Of a stretch of 64,000 bases of DNA, positions 33,611 through 42,934 are shown piece by piece; position 1 is the stretch's first letter; each line of letters begins with the position of its first letter. The translations under genes and the position numbers were made by a program. The notes under the pieces are model-generated. The model was not told the DNA's origin and did not search any database. It saw only the letters and a list, made by a program, of their open reading frames with translations. This DNA is from an uncultured Bacilli bacterium (GTDB lineage Bacteria; Bacillota_I; Bacilli_A; RF39; UBA660): positions 124,001 to 188,000 of the forward strand of contig CAKPSB010000001.1 in assembly GCA_934183155.1 (NCBI GenBank), given 5' to 3'.

Positions 33611-33885
33611 AAATACAGAATATTATATACTGAAAATCAAAAAAAATAAATATATCAGTCAATTGATAAACATATATCAAAGTATCTATTTTAAAAATCT
33701 TGGTGTCCACAAGTGCATACGAAGATTTCATATAGCATTTTTAGCTATCGTTGAATCAACCTAAAGTGTACAAAAAAAGTGCAATTAAACTAAATAATAA
33801 AAGTGCTTTTATCAAAGAAAATGCCTTTTTATAAGGAAAAACAGTGAATAAATTAACAAATAAAAATAAAAAAGCATTTTTACTA
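33611..33885. other. Intergenic stretch with inverted repeats before the adhesin
   Basis: No gene supported. An imperfect hairpin lies near 33727-33760 (TATAGC...GCTATC arms), and a longer inverted repeat pairs AAAATGCCTTTTTAT (33817-33831) with ATAAAAAAGCATTTTT (33866-33881) over about 35 bases. This could be a terminator for a lost gene or part of a decayed mobile element. Nothing else seen. Confidence 0.4.
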
Positions 33886-33914
33886 TTGACAAAGTGAAAA
33901 ATTTCAATTAGTAT
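33886..33914 (+). promoter_or_regulatory. Promoter of the giant adhesin gene
   Basis: Perfect TTGACA at 33886-33891, a 17-base spacer and TAGTAT at 33909-33914. The leader before the ATG at 34012 is about 90 bases, much longer than for most genes here, with AGGAGG-like GGGAGGAATTG before the start. Confidence 0.75.
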
Positions 33915-34011
33915 ATAGAACCGACTAGGGGAATAGGGGATTTTAAGCATAAATTAAAATTAACTATTTCCATTTTTTTATCTAGTTAATATTTGTAGGG
34001 AGGAATTGAAA

Positions 34012-37000
34012 ATGAAAGAAAAAATAAAAAAAATTTTTTCGATTTCTATTGTAGCAACTTTGCTGTCTTTAATTAGTATAGTAAGTGCTAATGCAGAAAC
34101 ATTAGATAGTAACGCTGTTGCTAAAATAGGAAATAATTATTATGCAACACTAGATGAAGCGATAGACGCTTTAGATAATAGTGAAGCAATTGAACTAGTT
34201 AGCAATGCTAAACTAGAAATTGGAACTATAAAGAAAGATAAGATAGTTACAATTAAGGGGAATGGTTATAAAATTGATGTTCCTAGTCAGAGTAAGACTG
34301 AAGATGGTCGTTTAAATCTTTTAGGAACAATTAATTTTTACAATACAATAGTTTATTTTGGTAATACTACCAATTGGAGTGTTGTAATGGGATATGAAAG
34401 TTATTTAAATCTATATGATGGTAGTAAAGTTTCATTTGAATATAATGGTATTTATACTAGTCCTAATGCAACTATTAATGTAGATAATTCGACTTTTGCT
34501 CTTACTAATATGAAATATACTTCAATGATGGCAGAAGCTTATTCAACAATTAATATTAGGAATAATTCAAATTTTACAATATCAAGCACAATGGATATTA
34601 ATGGGGTTACAGGATTTAACATTAATGTAGATAATTCAAAACTAGCAATTAGTGATTGTAAAAATCAAGGAATTGTAAAGGGAAGCTTAATTCTTACAAA
34701 TAAAGCCAGTGCATTATTGGAAAATTGTACGACAGGAATTAATCTATATAAAGGAAATAATATTGTAGTTAATGAAGGTACTACTTTAGAAATCGTAGGT
34801 TCTTCAGAAAGAGCCATCATGTCACAGGGAAGTAAAGGAATAGATGCCTCACTTATTGTTAAAAATGGGGGAACTTTAAATGTTACTAAGACAGGTAGTT
34901 ATTGGCTTTCATTAAAAAATATTGATGATAGTAAATATTACGCTCAACAAGGATCCATAACGATGGGAGTATATGGATATTATGATAATGCAGATAAGAT
35001 ATATTTATATAATAATAACAGCATTAATTTTGAAGATGGAGCAATAGTAAATATTAAAAATAATTATGTTAGAGGAATTACCTTTAATGGAACAAATGCC
35101 TATATAGGAAATACTACTGTTATTACTGATAATGGTAAAGATTTAGTCGCAACCGCAGGAGGTATTTATAATATTCGTGGTACTTTGACGATAGCCAAGG
35201 GAGCGAAGATTTATAATAATCACGCTTATGCCCAAGCTGATGATATTTATAATGATACTCATGGAATATTATCTTTACAGAGCGTTTCTAATGATTGGTA
35301 TTTGAATGGTAGTTATGGAGATTGTACTGATTTAATTAATGGTTGGTATTTTGATACTAACGTTAATAGATGGAAAGCTCATGGAGAAGATACCTATATA
35401 GAGCCAGTAGAACCTTCAAAATATGAAGGAGTAATAGCCATAAAGGCAGCTCATAATTTAAAGGGCGAAGTTATTACTGATTATGTTGACGAAAATAATA
35501 ATAAGTTAGCCGACTCAAATCATTCTTGGGGTTATGTAGGCGATAATTATAAGACAGAACCTAAAGAAATAGAAGGATATAAACTAATTAAGGTAATAGG
35601 TGAACAAGAAGGCAGCTATAGTAAAGATCCAATAAAAGTAATTTATGTATATAAACATATAACTTCTTCAGTAGTCATAAAATATGTAGATGAGGATTTT
35701 AAGGAAATTAGTAGTTCTGATACTATAACCGGTAATGTTGGATCAGATTATGAGACATTTGCTAAAGATATAAAAGGATATGAGCTAGTTGAAGTGCTTG
35801 GTGAAGAAAAAGGCATCTACGAAAAAAATATTATTAAAACTGTTACTTATGTATATAAACACATATTTGGTGTAGGAGAAACTGATGATCAAATTGATCT
35901 AATCCCACCAAAGACAGGAATTAATAATAGTAATTTTAAAAGCATCAATAATAAAATTGATAATACTAGCGCAACTAATGTTAAAGATAATAGCGTTTTA
36001 AAAATATTAATTATGATATTTTCCGTATTGATTTTAAAACCAATAATTCAAGGAGGATATATGAAAAAAAATCTTAAAAATATGTTAGTTATCATAGTTT
36101 TTGTTGCAGGAATGTTTTTAGTTAATACTAAGAACGTTAAAGCTTTAGAAACAGTAGCTAAAATTAATGATAAACAATACAGCACTTTAGCGGAAGCTAT
36201 TAAAGATAGTCAAGAAAATGATACAGTAGTACTACTTAGTGATGTAACAGAAAATATAAAAATCACAAAGGCTGTGACTTTAGATTTAAATAATCATACT
36301 ATAAAGACTAATAATAATAGTGAAGTAATAGCAGTATCAGTTGATAATGCCAGCAAGAATAGTGTTGTTACAGTTAAAAACGGTACTGTTATGGGTAGTG
36401 ATACTAATACAGGCACAGGTGTATATGTTAGTGGAGCTAGAGATGTAGATAAGAATGCCATTAAAGTTTTACTTAGTGATTTACAAGTCATAAAGAATAA
36501 CGCTATTAATGGTGCAGGAGTATCTATTAACTCTGGTGATATAGTAATATCTAATTGTACTATTTCTGATAATATAGCTAGTAATTCTGGAGGCGGAATG
36601 TATACCTCGACAATGGGACAAGAAAGTATTACAGTAAGAATAGAAAATAGTAAAATATTAAATAATAAAGCTGCTAGTGGTGGCGGTATTGCCATGGGAG
36701 CATCTAATTACTTATATAATGGTTCAACCGCTACGACAACGATAGTTAATAGTAAAATTTCTGATAATACAGCTAGTCCTAAATATGATAACTATGGTGG
36801 TGGCGGTGTTTACCTAGTAGGTAATGGATCACGCTTTATAATGGAAAGTGGAGAAATATCTAATAATACTGTTACTAAAGGTAACGGTGGCGGTATTTAC
36901 AGTATGAACTGGAGAGGTATTACCGTTAAAGAAGGAAATATCGTTAATAACAAAGCTACTAATTTAGGCGGTGGTATTTATATTAAAAATGTAAATATTA

Positions 37001-37965
37001 AATCTAATTCTTTAGAATTAGAAAAATTACAATTAGGTAGTGAAGTTGTTGTAACAGGAAATAGTTCTCTTAAAGGTGCCGGCATTGCTTTAGAAAATGG
37101 GGTTACAGCAGTTATTCCAACTGGAGTAAGTTTATATAATAATGCAGCAACAATTGCTAGTGATGATCTATATTCTAATGGCGTTAATGGCAATATTATT
37201 AAATTAGGCGAAGCTAAGAGTGATAAGCTACTTACTAATTGTAATGATATAATTAACGGTTGGTATCAAGATGGAGAAGGTAATAGATGGGTAGCACATC
37301 CTGATTCTTTAAATAAGGCTAATGTTATTAATGTTAGTAGTGGCGAATATGTAGGAGAACTTAATATAAAAGCAGCTCATAATTTAAAGGGCGAAGTTAT
37401 TACTGATTATGTTGACGAAAATAATAATAAGTTAGCCGACTCAAATCATTCTTGGGGTTATGTAGGCGATAACTACAAAACAGAACCTAAAGATATCGAA
37501 GGGTGCGAATTAATTAAAGTAATAGGTGAACAAGAAGGCAGTTATAGTGAAGATCCAATAAAAGTAACTTATATATATAAACATATAACTTCTTCAGTAG
37601 TCATAAAATATGTAGATGAGGATTTTAAAGAAATTAGTAGTTCTGATACTATAACCGGTAATGTTGAATCAGATTATGAGACAGTTGCTAAAGACATAAA
37701 AGGTTACGAATTAGTTGAAGTGCTTGGTGAAGAAAAAGGCATCTACGAAAAAAATATTATTAAAACAGTTACTTATGTATATAAACACATATTTGGTGTA
37801 GGAGAAACTGATAAGCAAATTGATCTAATCCCACCAAAGACAGGCGTTGTAGAAGAAAATTTAAGCTTCAACAAAAATATATTTAAAACATCAGTAATGT
37901 TATTTACAATGACAATTTTAAATTTAAAAATAAAAAGAATAAAAAAGAAACAGCTTCAGCAGTAA
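34012..37965 (+). CDS. Giant cell-wall adhesin: two sortase-substrate genes fused in one frame
   Basis: 1317 aa with no stop. Half A (34012-36060): signal peptide (KIFSISIVATLLSLISIVSANA), a beta-helix-like repeat region, two MucBP-like domains (KGEVITDYVDENNNKLADS and SSVVIKYVDEDFKEI units), then an IPPKTG sorting motif (residues 632-636) and a hydrophobic segment. Half B starts at 36061 with its own signal peptide-like stretch and AAGGAGGATAT site, again a beta-helix, the same MucBP pair, IPPKTG and a basic tail (KIKRIKKKQLQQ). This is the layout of two adjacent surface proteins whose dividing stop was lost. The sortase at 38038 is the likely partner. The ATG at 34012 follows AGGAATTGAAA. 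Confidence 0.85.
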   Translation: MKEKIKKIFSISIVATLLSLISIVSANAETLDSNAVAKIGNNYYATLDEAIDALDNSEAIELVSNAKLEIGTIKKDKIVTIKGNGYKIDVPSQSKTEDGRLNLLGTINFYNTIVYFGNTTNWSVVMGYESYLNLYDGSKVSFEYNGIYTSPNATINVDNSTFALTNMKYTSMMAEAYSTINIRNNSNFTISSTMDINGVTGFNINVDNSKLAISDCKNQGIVKGSLILTNKASALLENCTTGINLYKGNNIVVNEGTTLEIVGSSERAIMSQGSKGIDASLIVKNGGTLNVTKTGSYWLSLKNIDDSKYYAQQGSITMGVYGYYDNADKIYLYNNNSINFEDGAIVNIKNNYVRGITFNGTNAYIGNTTVITDNGKDLVATAGGIYNIRGTLTIAKGAKIYNNHAYAQADDIYNDTHGILSLQSVSNDWYLNGSYGDCTDLINGWYFDTNVNRWKAHGEDTYIEPVEPSKYEGVIAIKAAHNLKGEVITDYVDENNNKLADSNHSWGYVGDNYKTEPKEIEGYKLIKVIGEQEGSYSKDPIKVIYVYKHITSSVVIKYVDEDFKEISSSDTITGNVGSDYETFAKDIKGYELVEVLGEEKGIYEKNIIKTVTYVYKHIFGVGETDDQIDLIPPKTGINNSNFKSINNKIDNTSATNVKDNSVLKILIMIFSVLILKPIIQGGYMKKNLKNMLVIIVFVAGMFLVNTKNVKALETVAKINDKQYSTLAEAIKDSQENDTVVLLSDVTENIKITKAVTLDLNNHTIKTNNNSEVIAVSVDNASKNSVVTVKNGTVMGSDTNTGTGVYVSGARDVDKNAIKVLLSDLQVIKNNAINGAGVSINSGDIVISNCTISDNIASNSGGGMYTSTMGQESITVRIENSKILNNKAASGGGIAMGASNYLYNGSTATTTIVNSKISDNTASPKYDNYGGGGVYLVGNGSRFIMESGEISNNTVTKGNGGGIYSMNWRGITVKEGNIVNNKATNLGGGIYIKNVNIKSNSLELEKLQLGSEVVVTGNSSLKGAGIALENGVTAVIPTGVSLYNNAATIASDDLYSNGVNGNIIKLGEAKSDKLLTNCNDIINGWYQDGEGNRWVAHPDSLNKANVINVSSGEYVGELNIKAAHNLKGEVITDYVDENNNKLADSNHSWGYVGDNYKTEPKDIEGCELIKVIGEQEGSYSEDPIKVTYIYKHITSSVVIKYVDEDFKEISSSDTITGNVESDYETVAKDIKGYELVEVLGEEKGIYEKNIIKTVTYVYKHIFGVGETDKQIDLIPPKTGVVEENLSFNKNIFKTSVMLFTMTILNLKIKRIKKKQLQQ
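35440..35919 (+). repeat. 480-bp direct repeat, copy 1 (MucBP pair plus sorting motif)
   Basis: It encodes the AAHNLKGEVITDYV to LIPPKTG stretch. Copy 2 lies 1926 bp downstream, nearly identical at DNA level, with only a few substitutions (for example KEIEGYKLI against KDIEGCELI). Confidence 0.92.
36048..36063 (+). promoter_or_regulatory. Internal ribosome binding site and start codon of the second adhesin half
   Basis: CAAGGAGGATAT followed by ATG at 36061, in frame with the upstream reading frame. The next residues (MKKNLKNMLVIIVFVAGMFL) form a signal peptide with basic n-region and hydrophobic core. Spacing and strength are those of a normal start, so a separate 634-aa protein can be made from 36061-37965. 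Confidence 0.75.
37366..37845 (+). repeat. 480-bp direct repeat, copy 2
   Basis: Partner of the repeat at 35440-35919. High identity including synonymous positions suggests recent duplication or gene conversion between the two adhesin halves. Confidence 0.92.
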
Positions 37966-38037
37966 ATTAAAGCTGTATATACTGGCTAGTTTGACAAAGT
38001 TTTAAGTTAATTTAAAAAATAAAAATCGGTGATAGAT

Positions 38038-38814
38038 ATGAAAAATAAATACAAGCTTATAACTTTAATAATAATGCTAAATGTGTTTATTATATCTTTT
38101 ATAGTTATTATTTGGAAAATGAATTTCTATCCAAAAAAGAATATTGTTGTTATGAACAGTAACAAAGATATAGTAGATAAAGAGCTAAACAATGATTTTG
38201 ATGAGAATAATTCTTTTAATTCAGTATTAGAACAATTAAGAAAAACATATAACAATGATGAAGTAGTAGGACTGCTAAAAATTGATAATACTAGTATTTT
38301 AGAGCCTGTTATGCAAGGTGAGAATAATTCTTATTATCTTAATCATACTGAAGATAAAAAATATGAAATACACGGCTCTATTTATATGGATTATAGAAAT
38401 AATTTAATAGATGATAAAAAGATATTAATATATGGCCATAGTTCCTATAGAAAAAATTTAGATATTGTTCCTTTTAATGAGTTAGAAAATTATTATAATA
38501 AAGATTTTTATGATACTCATAAATATATTAATTTGACCTTAGACAAAGAAATAAGAACATATGAAATTTTTTCTGTTTATGTAGAAACAAGTGATTTTAC
38601 TTATATGAATTTAAACTTTGATAGTAGTGATAGTTGGTATCAACATATACTTAAATTAAAGAAAAAGTCTTTATATGATACCTCAGTGGACGTCACTCCA
38701 GATAGCCAGATAATTATATTGCAGACTTGTAGTAATAATTCTAAATATAAGAATTATAAAGATAAATATTTGCTAGTTATAGGTAAAAAGATTGAAACAA
38801 AAAAAGAGTTTTGA
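38038..38814 (+). CDS. srtB: Class B sortase (transpeptidase) lacking the usual Arg
   Basis: 258 aa. N-terminal membrane anchor (residues 6-26), then the sortase fold. The MQGENNSYYLNH and GSIYMDYRN segments are typical of class B; the catalytic His is His134 in IYGHSS and the Cys is Cys231 in LQTCSNN. The third residue, an Arg following the Cys strand, is missing: the sequence after the Cys (KNYKDKYLLVIGKK) has no Arg, with Lys243 in its place. SrtB of Clostridioides difficile recognises (S/P)PxTG; the IPPKTG signals of the adhesin just upstream fit this. ATG at 38038 follows GGTGATAG. A TTGACA lies at 37991. Confidence 0.88.
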   Translation: MKNKYKLITLIIMLNVFIISFIVIIWKMNFYPKKNIVVMNSNKDIVDKELNNDFDENNSFNSVLEQLRKTYNNDEVVGLLKIDNTSILEPVMQGENNSYYLNHTEDKKYEIHGSIYMDYRNNLIDDKKILIYGHSSYRKNLDIVPFNELENYYNKDFYDTHKYINLTLDKEIRTYEIFSVYVETSDFTYMNLNFDSSDSWYQHILKLKKKSLYDTSVDVTPDSQIIILQTCSNNSKYKNYKDKYLLVIGKKIETKKEF

Positions 38815-38839
38815 CTAAATTCCTTTTACTTAAATATAG

Positions 38840-38870
38840 AAAAGAAGACTTAAAAAAAAGTCTTCTTTTT
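38840..38870 (+). terminator. Terminator of sortase unit
   Basis: AAAAGAAGACT (38840-38850) pairs with AGTCTTCTTTT (38859-38869) and a T-run. It lies inside an unsupported open frame (38811-39008), which argues against that frame being a gene. Confidence 0.85.
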
Positions 38871-39179
38871 GTTGAAATTTTATCAATACCCAATAGCAAA
38901 GAACATAAAGATATAATTAAGAAAATTAAAGATAGTGAAATTAAAAAATTAGTATATAATAGGAAAATAAATAGAAAAATGCTTGAAGTAATAGTTAATT
39001 ATATATAAGATAAACATACTCCAAGAAAATAGGATAACAAATTTATTGACAATAAAGATAAAATATATAATAATTTAATTGATAGTCATCAAAAAAATTA
39101 TATAATCTTAATTTAAAGCTTTATTTCATAAATGAGAATTTACCATTCAAAAAGCAAATAAAAAACTGAGAGGATAAAT

Positions 39180-39815
39180 ATGAAAAAAATTATTATCTTA
39201 ACATTATCACTTACCATTGTTTTATATGGACTATATATATTTAATTATATTCCTCATAAAAAATACACCAATAAAGATTTTAAAATAAAAACTTATATTA
39301 GTAGTGTAGATAAAGATAACGATGGAATAGATGATCAAACAGATATTTTGAATAATGCTAGAAATTACATCTCTAGAAAACCAAAATATAAAAGCAAATA
39401 CTACAAAACTGGATATCCAAATGACGAATATGGTGTATGTACTGATGTTGTCGCCTTTAGCTTAAAAAATGCTGGATACGACTTAAAAATGCTTGTTAAC
39501 GAACATATTAAATCCAATAAGAAGTTATATAAAATAAAAAATATTGATGAAAATATTGATTTTAGAAGAGTACAAAATTTAAAAATATATTTTAATAAAA
39601 CTGCTATAAAACTAACATCAGACATCAACAAAATAGAAAAATGGCAAGGTGGAGATATCGTTATATTCAAAAATCATATTGGTATAGTATCTGACAAAAG
39701 GAATAAAAAAGGAATATCATTTATTATTCACCACGCAAGCCCATATCAAAAATATTATGAAGAAGATATTCTAAAACATCGTAATGATATAGTTGGTCAC
39801 TATAGAATTAGTTAA
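39180..39815 (+). CDS. DUF1287-family exported protein
   Basis: 211 aa. N-terminal signal/anchor (IIILTLSLTIVLYGLYIF), then DNDGIDDQTDILNNARNYI and GYPNDEYGVCTDVV with the candidate nucleophile Cys87 and Asp89. LNKIEKWQGGDIVIF-like GGDIVIF, HIGIVSD and HHASP complete an NlpC/P60-like Cys-His set. DUF1287 proteins are predicted cell-wall amidases or peptidases. Its location right after the sortase unit but behind a terminator implies separate expression. GAGAGGATAA precedes the ATG. Function inferred from fold-like motifs only. Confidence 0.78.
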   Translation: MKKIIILTLSLTIVLYGLYIFNYIPHKKYTNKDFKIKTYISSVDKDNDGIDDQTDILNNARNYISRKPKYKSKYYKTGYPNDEYGVCTDVVAFSLKNAGYDLKMLVNEHIKSNKKLYKIKNIDENIDFRRVQNLKIYFNKTAIKLTSDINKIEKWQGGDIVIFKNHIGIVSDKRNKKGISFIIHHASPYQKYYEEDILKHRNDIVGHYRIS

Positions 39816-39930
39816 ATAGAAATTTAAAAGAACCTTTAAATGTAAAAAAATGTATTTGTATTCAAAAAACATTTAAATATTAAGAAAACATTATCCAATA
39901 TGATATAATTGAAAAAAGGAAGTTGGATGT

Positions 39931-40569
39931 ATGAAAAAAGAATATAAAAAATACTTAGAAGAAGACATGAATTTTGATAAAATAACTTTTCTTGGAATAT
40001 TTGCCTTAGTTATTGTTATTGCCGGAACATTTGGCTGGCTATATGAATTTATCTTTTATTATTTTAATGGAGGTATGAAAACATTTTATTGGCGTGGAGG
40101 AAATTTTTTACCATGGATAAACATTTATGCCACTGGCTCTTTAATGGTGTTTATTTTAACATATAAATTAAGAAAAAAACCATTATATATATTTTTGATA
40201 AGTGCTATATCATGTGGAATATTAGAATATTTTTCAGGCCTTGGCATGTATATTATAGGTAATGGTATGCGCTGCTGGGACTATAATAATGAAATACTTA
40301 ATTTTGGCAATATTAATGGTTTTGTCTGCTTAAGAAGCGTTACCATTTTTGGCCTATTCAGTTTAATTTTAATATATGGACTTATACCACTGTGCTGTTA
40401 TATAGCAACCCATATGAAGAAAAAAACCTTTTTAATACTAAGCTTTGGTTTATGTTTTATTATCTTATTTGATGAATTCTATAACTTAATATTTGCCAGA
40501 ATTCTCCATCTCCCAAGAGCAACATACATTTACCGAAAATTAGGTGTTCCCTTCGTCAAATTTAAATAA
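39931..40569 (+). CDS. Membrane protein, putative CmpB-type ABC transporter permease family
   Basis: 212 aa, five to six membrane helices. The motif pattern FGWLYEFIFYYFNGG, WRGGNFLPWINIYATGS, ISCGILEYFSGLGMY and RCWDYNNEILNFGNINGFVCLRS is that of the PF06541 (ABC_trans_CmpB) family. The PWxxIYGxG and WDYxxxxxNxxGxVCL segments are clear. The family role is not established despite the name. AAGGAAG precedes the ATG. The 3' end is two bases from the convergent clpP stop. Confidence 0.82.
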   Translation: MKKEYKKYLEEDMNFDKITFLGIFALVIVIAGTFGWLYEFIFYYFNGGMKTFYWRGGNFLPWINIYATGSLMVFILTYKLRKKPLYIFLISAISCGILEYFSGLGMYIIGNGMRCWDYNNEILNFGNINGFVCLRSVTIFGLFSLILIYGLIPLCCYIATHMKKKTFLILSFGLCFIILFDEFYNLIFARILHLPRATYIYRKLGVPFVKFK

Positions 40570-40571
40570 AC

Positions 40572-41141
40572 CTATAGAATTTTATCTACAAGTCCATAAT
40601 TTAAAGCTTCTTTAGAAGATAAAAAATAATCCCGCTCAGTGTCACACTGAATTTTTTTTATATCTTGATGAGTATTTTTGCTTAAAATTTTATTTAATTT
40701 TTCCTTTAATTTTAATATTCTTTCTGCCGCAATTTTAATTTCTGTGGCCTGTCCTTGAGCCCCACCCAAAGGTTGATGAATCATTACCTCGCCATTAGGC
40801 AAAATATATCGCATGCCTTTTTCACCTGAAGAAAGCAAAAAAGCTGCCATCGAAGCTGCCATACCAATACAAATAGTAGACACCTTACTTTTAATATAAT
40901 TCATCGTATCATAAATAGCCATACCAGAAGTAATGCTTCCACCAGGAGAATTAATATATAAACTAATAGGGTCGTTATTAACTGAATCTAAATATAAAAG
41001 TTCTGCAACTACAGTATTTGCTAAATTATCATTAATTTCTCCAGACAATATGATAATGCGATCCTTTAAAAGCCTTGAATAAATATCATAAACCCTCTCA
41101 CCATCTTCACATCTTTCAACCACACTAGGAATTAAACTCAT
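40572..41141 (-). CDS. clpP: ATP-dependent Clp protease proteolytic subunit
   Basis: 189 aa. Serine protease of the ClpXP/ClpCP machines, a tetradecamer in the cytoplasm. The catalytic triad is Ser97 (GMAASMAA), His122 (MIHQP) and Asp171 (CDTERDYF), all at the usual places. [16 protein letters not shown] and the [15 protein letters not shown] handle region are standard. No leader of note. GGACGGTGATTTT precedes the ATG. The region to 41256, divergent to the kinase gene, holds the promoters for both. Confidence 0.96.
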   Translation of the reverse strand: MSLIPSVVERCEDGERVYDIYSRLLKDRIIILSGEINDNLANTVVAELLYLDSVNNDPISLYINSPGGSITSGMAIYDTMNYIKSKVSTICIGMAASMAAFLLSSGEKGMRYILPNGEVMIHQPLGGAQGQATEIKIAAERILKLKEKLNKILSKNTHQDIKKIQCDTERDYFLSSKEALNYGLVDKIL

Positions 41142-41256
41142 AAAATCACCGTCCTATAAATATAATAGGTGTAAAGAAGAAACATTATTCTTTAAAAAAC
41201 ATGACAAAATGTGCTAATTGTGTTAAGCTAAAATTATAAAAAGGTAGGCAAAATAA

Positions 41257-42921
41257 ATGAAAACATTAAAACTAAAATATAAAAATACATATATTGAAAA
41301 CATAAAGCCGCTAGAAACCTTATATGAAATATCAAAACAGGCTGAAAAGGACTATCAATATGAAATAGTAGGCGCCAAATTAAACCAATATCTAACAGGA
41401 TTAAACACCCAATTAACAGCTAATGGCGAAATAGAATTTTATGATCTTTCTTCAAATATTGGAAATAAAATATATTCTAGAAGTCTAGAGTTTTTAGTGA
41501 CAGTCGCCACAAAAAAACAATTAGGACAAAAAGCTGATATTTTAATAAATTATTCCTTAGAAAATGGTATTTACTGCGAAGTAATTAATGAAACGGTAAC
41601 TAAACAAACAATAAAACAAATAGAAGAAAAAATGCGTGAAATAATTTCCAAAAAAATGCCATTTAAAGAATCATATGTCCGCCGTTTTGATGCCATAGAT
41701 TACTTTAAAAGCCATAATCAAATGGATAAAGTTGAAAATTTAAAATACATAACAAATAAGACAATAACGTTATATTCATTAGATGGAATATATGATTACT
41801 TTTATGGACCATTAGTATACAACACCAGTCTTTTAAAAAAATTTGGTATTATATATTTAAACGACAATAGTTTTATTTTAAGTTATCCTAATACTAAGCA
41901 TCCAGATAAAGTAGACGAATATATCCACCATAAATTAACTTTTGAAACATACAAAGACTTCCAAAATTGGGGAAGAACAATTGATATAACAACTGCTGCA
42001 GATTTAAATGAAATATGTACAAAAGGAAAATATCAAGATGCCATAAGATTATTTGAAACACATTATGAAGACCAACTATCAACAATCGCTGAAACAATTT
42101 ATAAAAACAAAGATAAAATAAAGCTTGTCTTATTAGCGGGACCATCATCAAGTGGAAAAACAACCACCGCCAAAAAATTAAGCTTATATTTGCGTGTAAA
42201 AGGAATAAAATCGCATAAACTATCATTAGACAATTATTTTATCGATAGAGATAAAGCCGAGAGAGATAAATTTGGTAATTTAGATTTCTCCAGCATAAAA
42301 TCCATCGATACTAAATTATTTGAAGAAAATTTGCAAAACTTATTAAGTGGTAAAGATACTCAATTACCATACTATGATTTTGTAACAGGCAAAAAGGTAT
42401 TTAAAGGTGACCATTTAAAATTAGATGAAAATGAAATTCTTGTAATAGAAGGAGTACATACCTTAAATGAAATTTTAACCAAAGATATTCCACGCAAGAA
42501 TAAATTTAAAATATTTATGAGCCCACTTATTCATCTAAAATTAGATAATCATAACCGTGTTCATACAACAGATGTAAGAAAATTAAGAAGAATAGTTAGA
42601 GATAATTTATTTAGAGGCACCACCGCCGAAAAGACATTAGCTATGTGGCCAAATGTTGATAAAGAAGCTAGTTTAAATATATATCCATATCAAGATGATG
42701 CCGATGCAATGATAAACTCATCATTAGGCTATGAGCTTAGTGTACTTAGAATATATGCCGAGCCACTGTTATATGGAATAGATGACAAAAGTACAGAATA
42801 TGTAGAAGCCATAAGACTAATAAACTTATTAAAAAGCTTTTTACCAATAACAAGTGAAGTGGTACCTAAAGATTCAATATTACGAGAATTTATAGGTGGA
42901 AGCGTTTTTGAAGAAGATTAA
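41257..42921 (+). CDS. Nucleoside (uridine) kinase with TGS-like N-terminal domain
   Basis: 554 aa. The N-terminal about 60 residues are a TGS/ThrRS-like region, then a domain resembling the ThrRS editing core (FKESYVRRFDAIDYFKSHNQ, YDYFYGPLVYNTSLLKKFGI). The C-terminal P-loop kinase is of uridine kinase/phosphoribulokinase type with LAGPSSSGKTTTAKKL (Walker A about 294-303), SLDNYFIDRDKAERDKFGN and YPYQDDADAMINSSLGYEL. Proteins of this fusion type are common in Bacillota. Likely phosphorylates a nucleoside; the substrate is untested. AGGTAGGC precedes the ATG. Confidence 0.88.
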   Translation: MKTLKLKYKNTYIENIKPLETLYEISKQAEKDYQYEIVGAKLNQYLTGLNTQLTANGEIEFYDLSSNIGNKIYSRSLEFLVTVATKKQLGQKADILINYSLENGIYCEVINETVTKQTIKQIEEKMREIISKKMPFKESYVRRFDAIDYFKSHNQMDKVENLKYITNKTITLYSLDGIYDYFYGPLVYNTSLLKKFGIIYLNDNSFILSYPNTKHPDKVDEYIHHKLTFETYKDFQNWGRTIDITTAADLNEICTKGKYQDAIRLFETHYEDQLSTIAETIYKNKDKIKLVLLAGPSSSGKTTTAKKLSLYLRVKGIKSHKLSLDNYFIDRDKAERDKFGNLDFSSIKSIDTKLFEENLQNLLSGKDTQLPYYDFVTGKKVFKGDHLKLDENEILVIEGVHTLNEILTKDIPRKNKFKIFMSPLIHLKLDNHNRVHTTDVRKLRRIVRDNLFRGTTAEKTLAMWPNVDKEASLNIYPYQDDADAMINSSLGYELSVLRIYAEPLLYGIDDKSTEYVEAIRLINLLKSFLPITSEVVPKDSILREFIGGSVFEED

Positions 42922-42934
42922 AGGAGAAGATAAA

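Noticed and set aside
33756..33950. Minus-strand open frame of 64 codons upstream of the adhesin
   Set aside because: AT-rich chance frame without ribosome site or recognisable motif; overlaps the promoter and inverted repeats.
38811..39008. 65-codon open frame after the sortase, TTG start overlapping its stop
   Set aside because: A strong terminator (38840-38870) lies inside it and the start codon is TTG without a fitting ribosome site.
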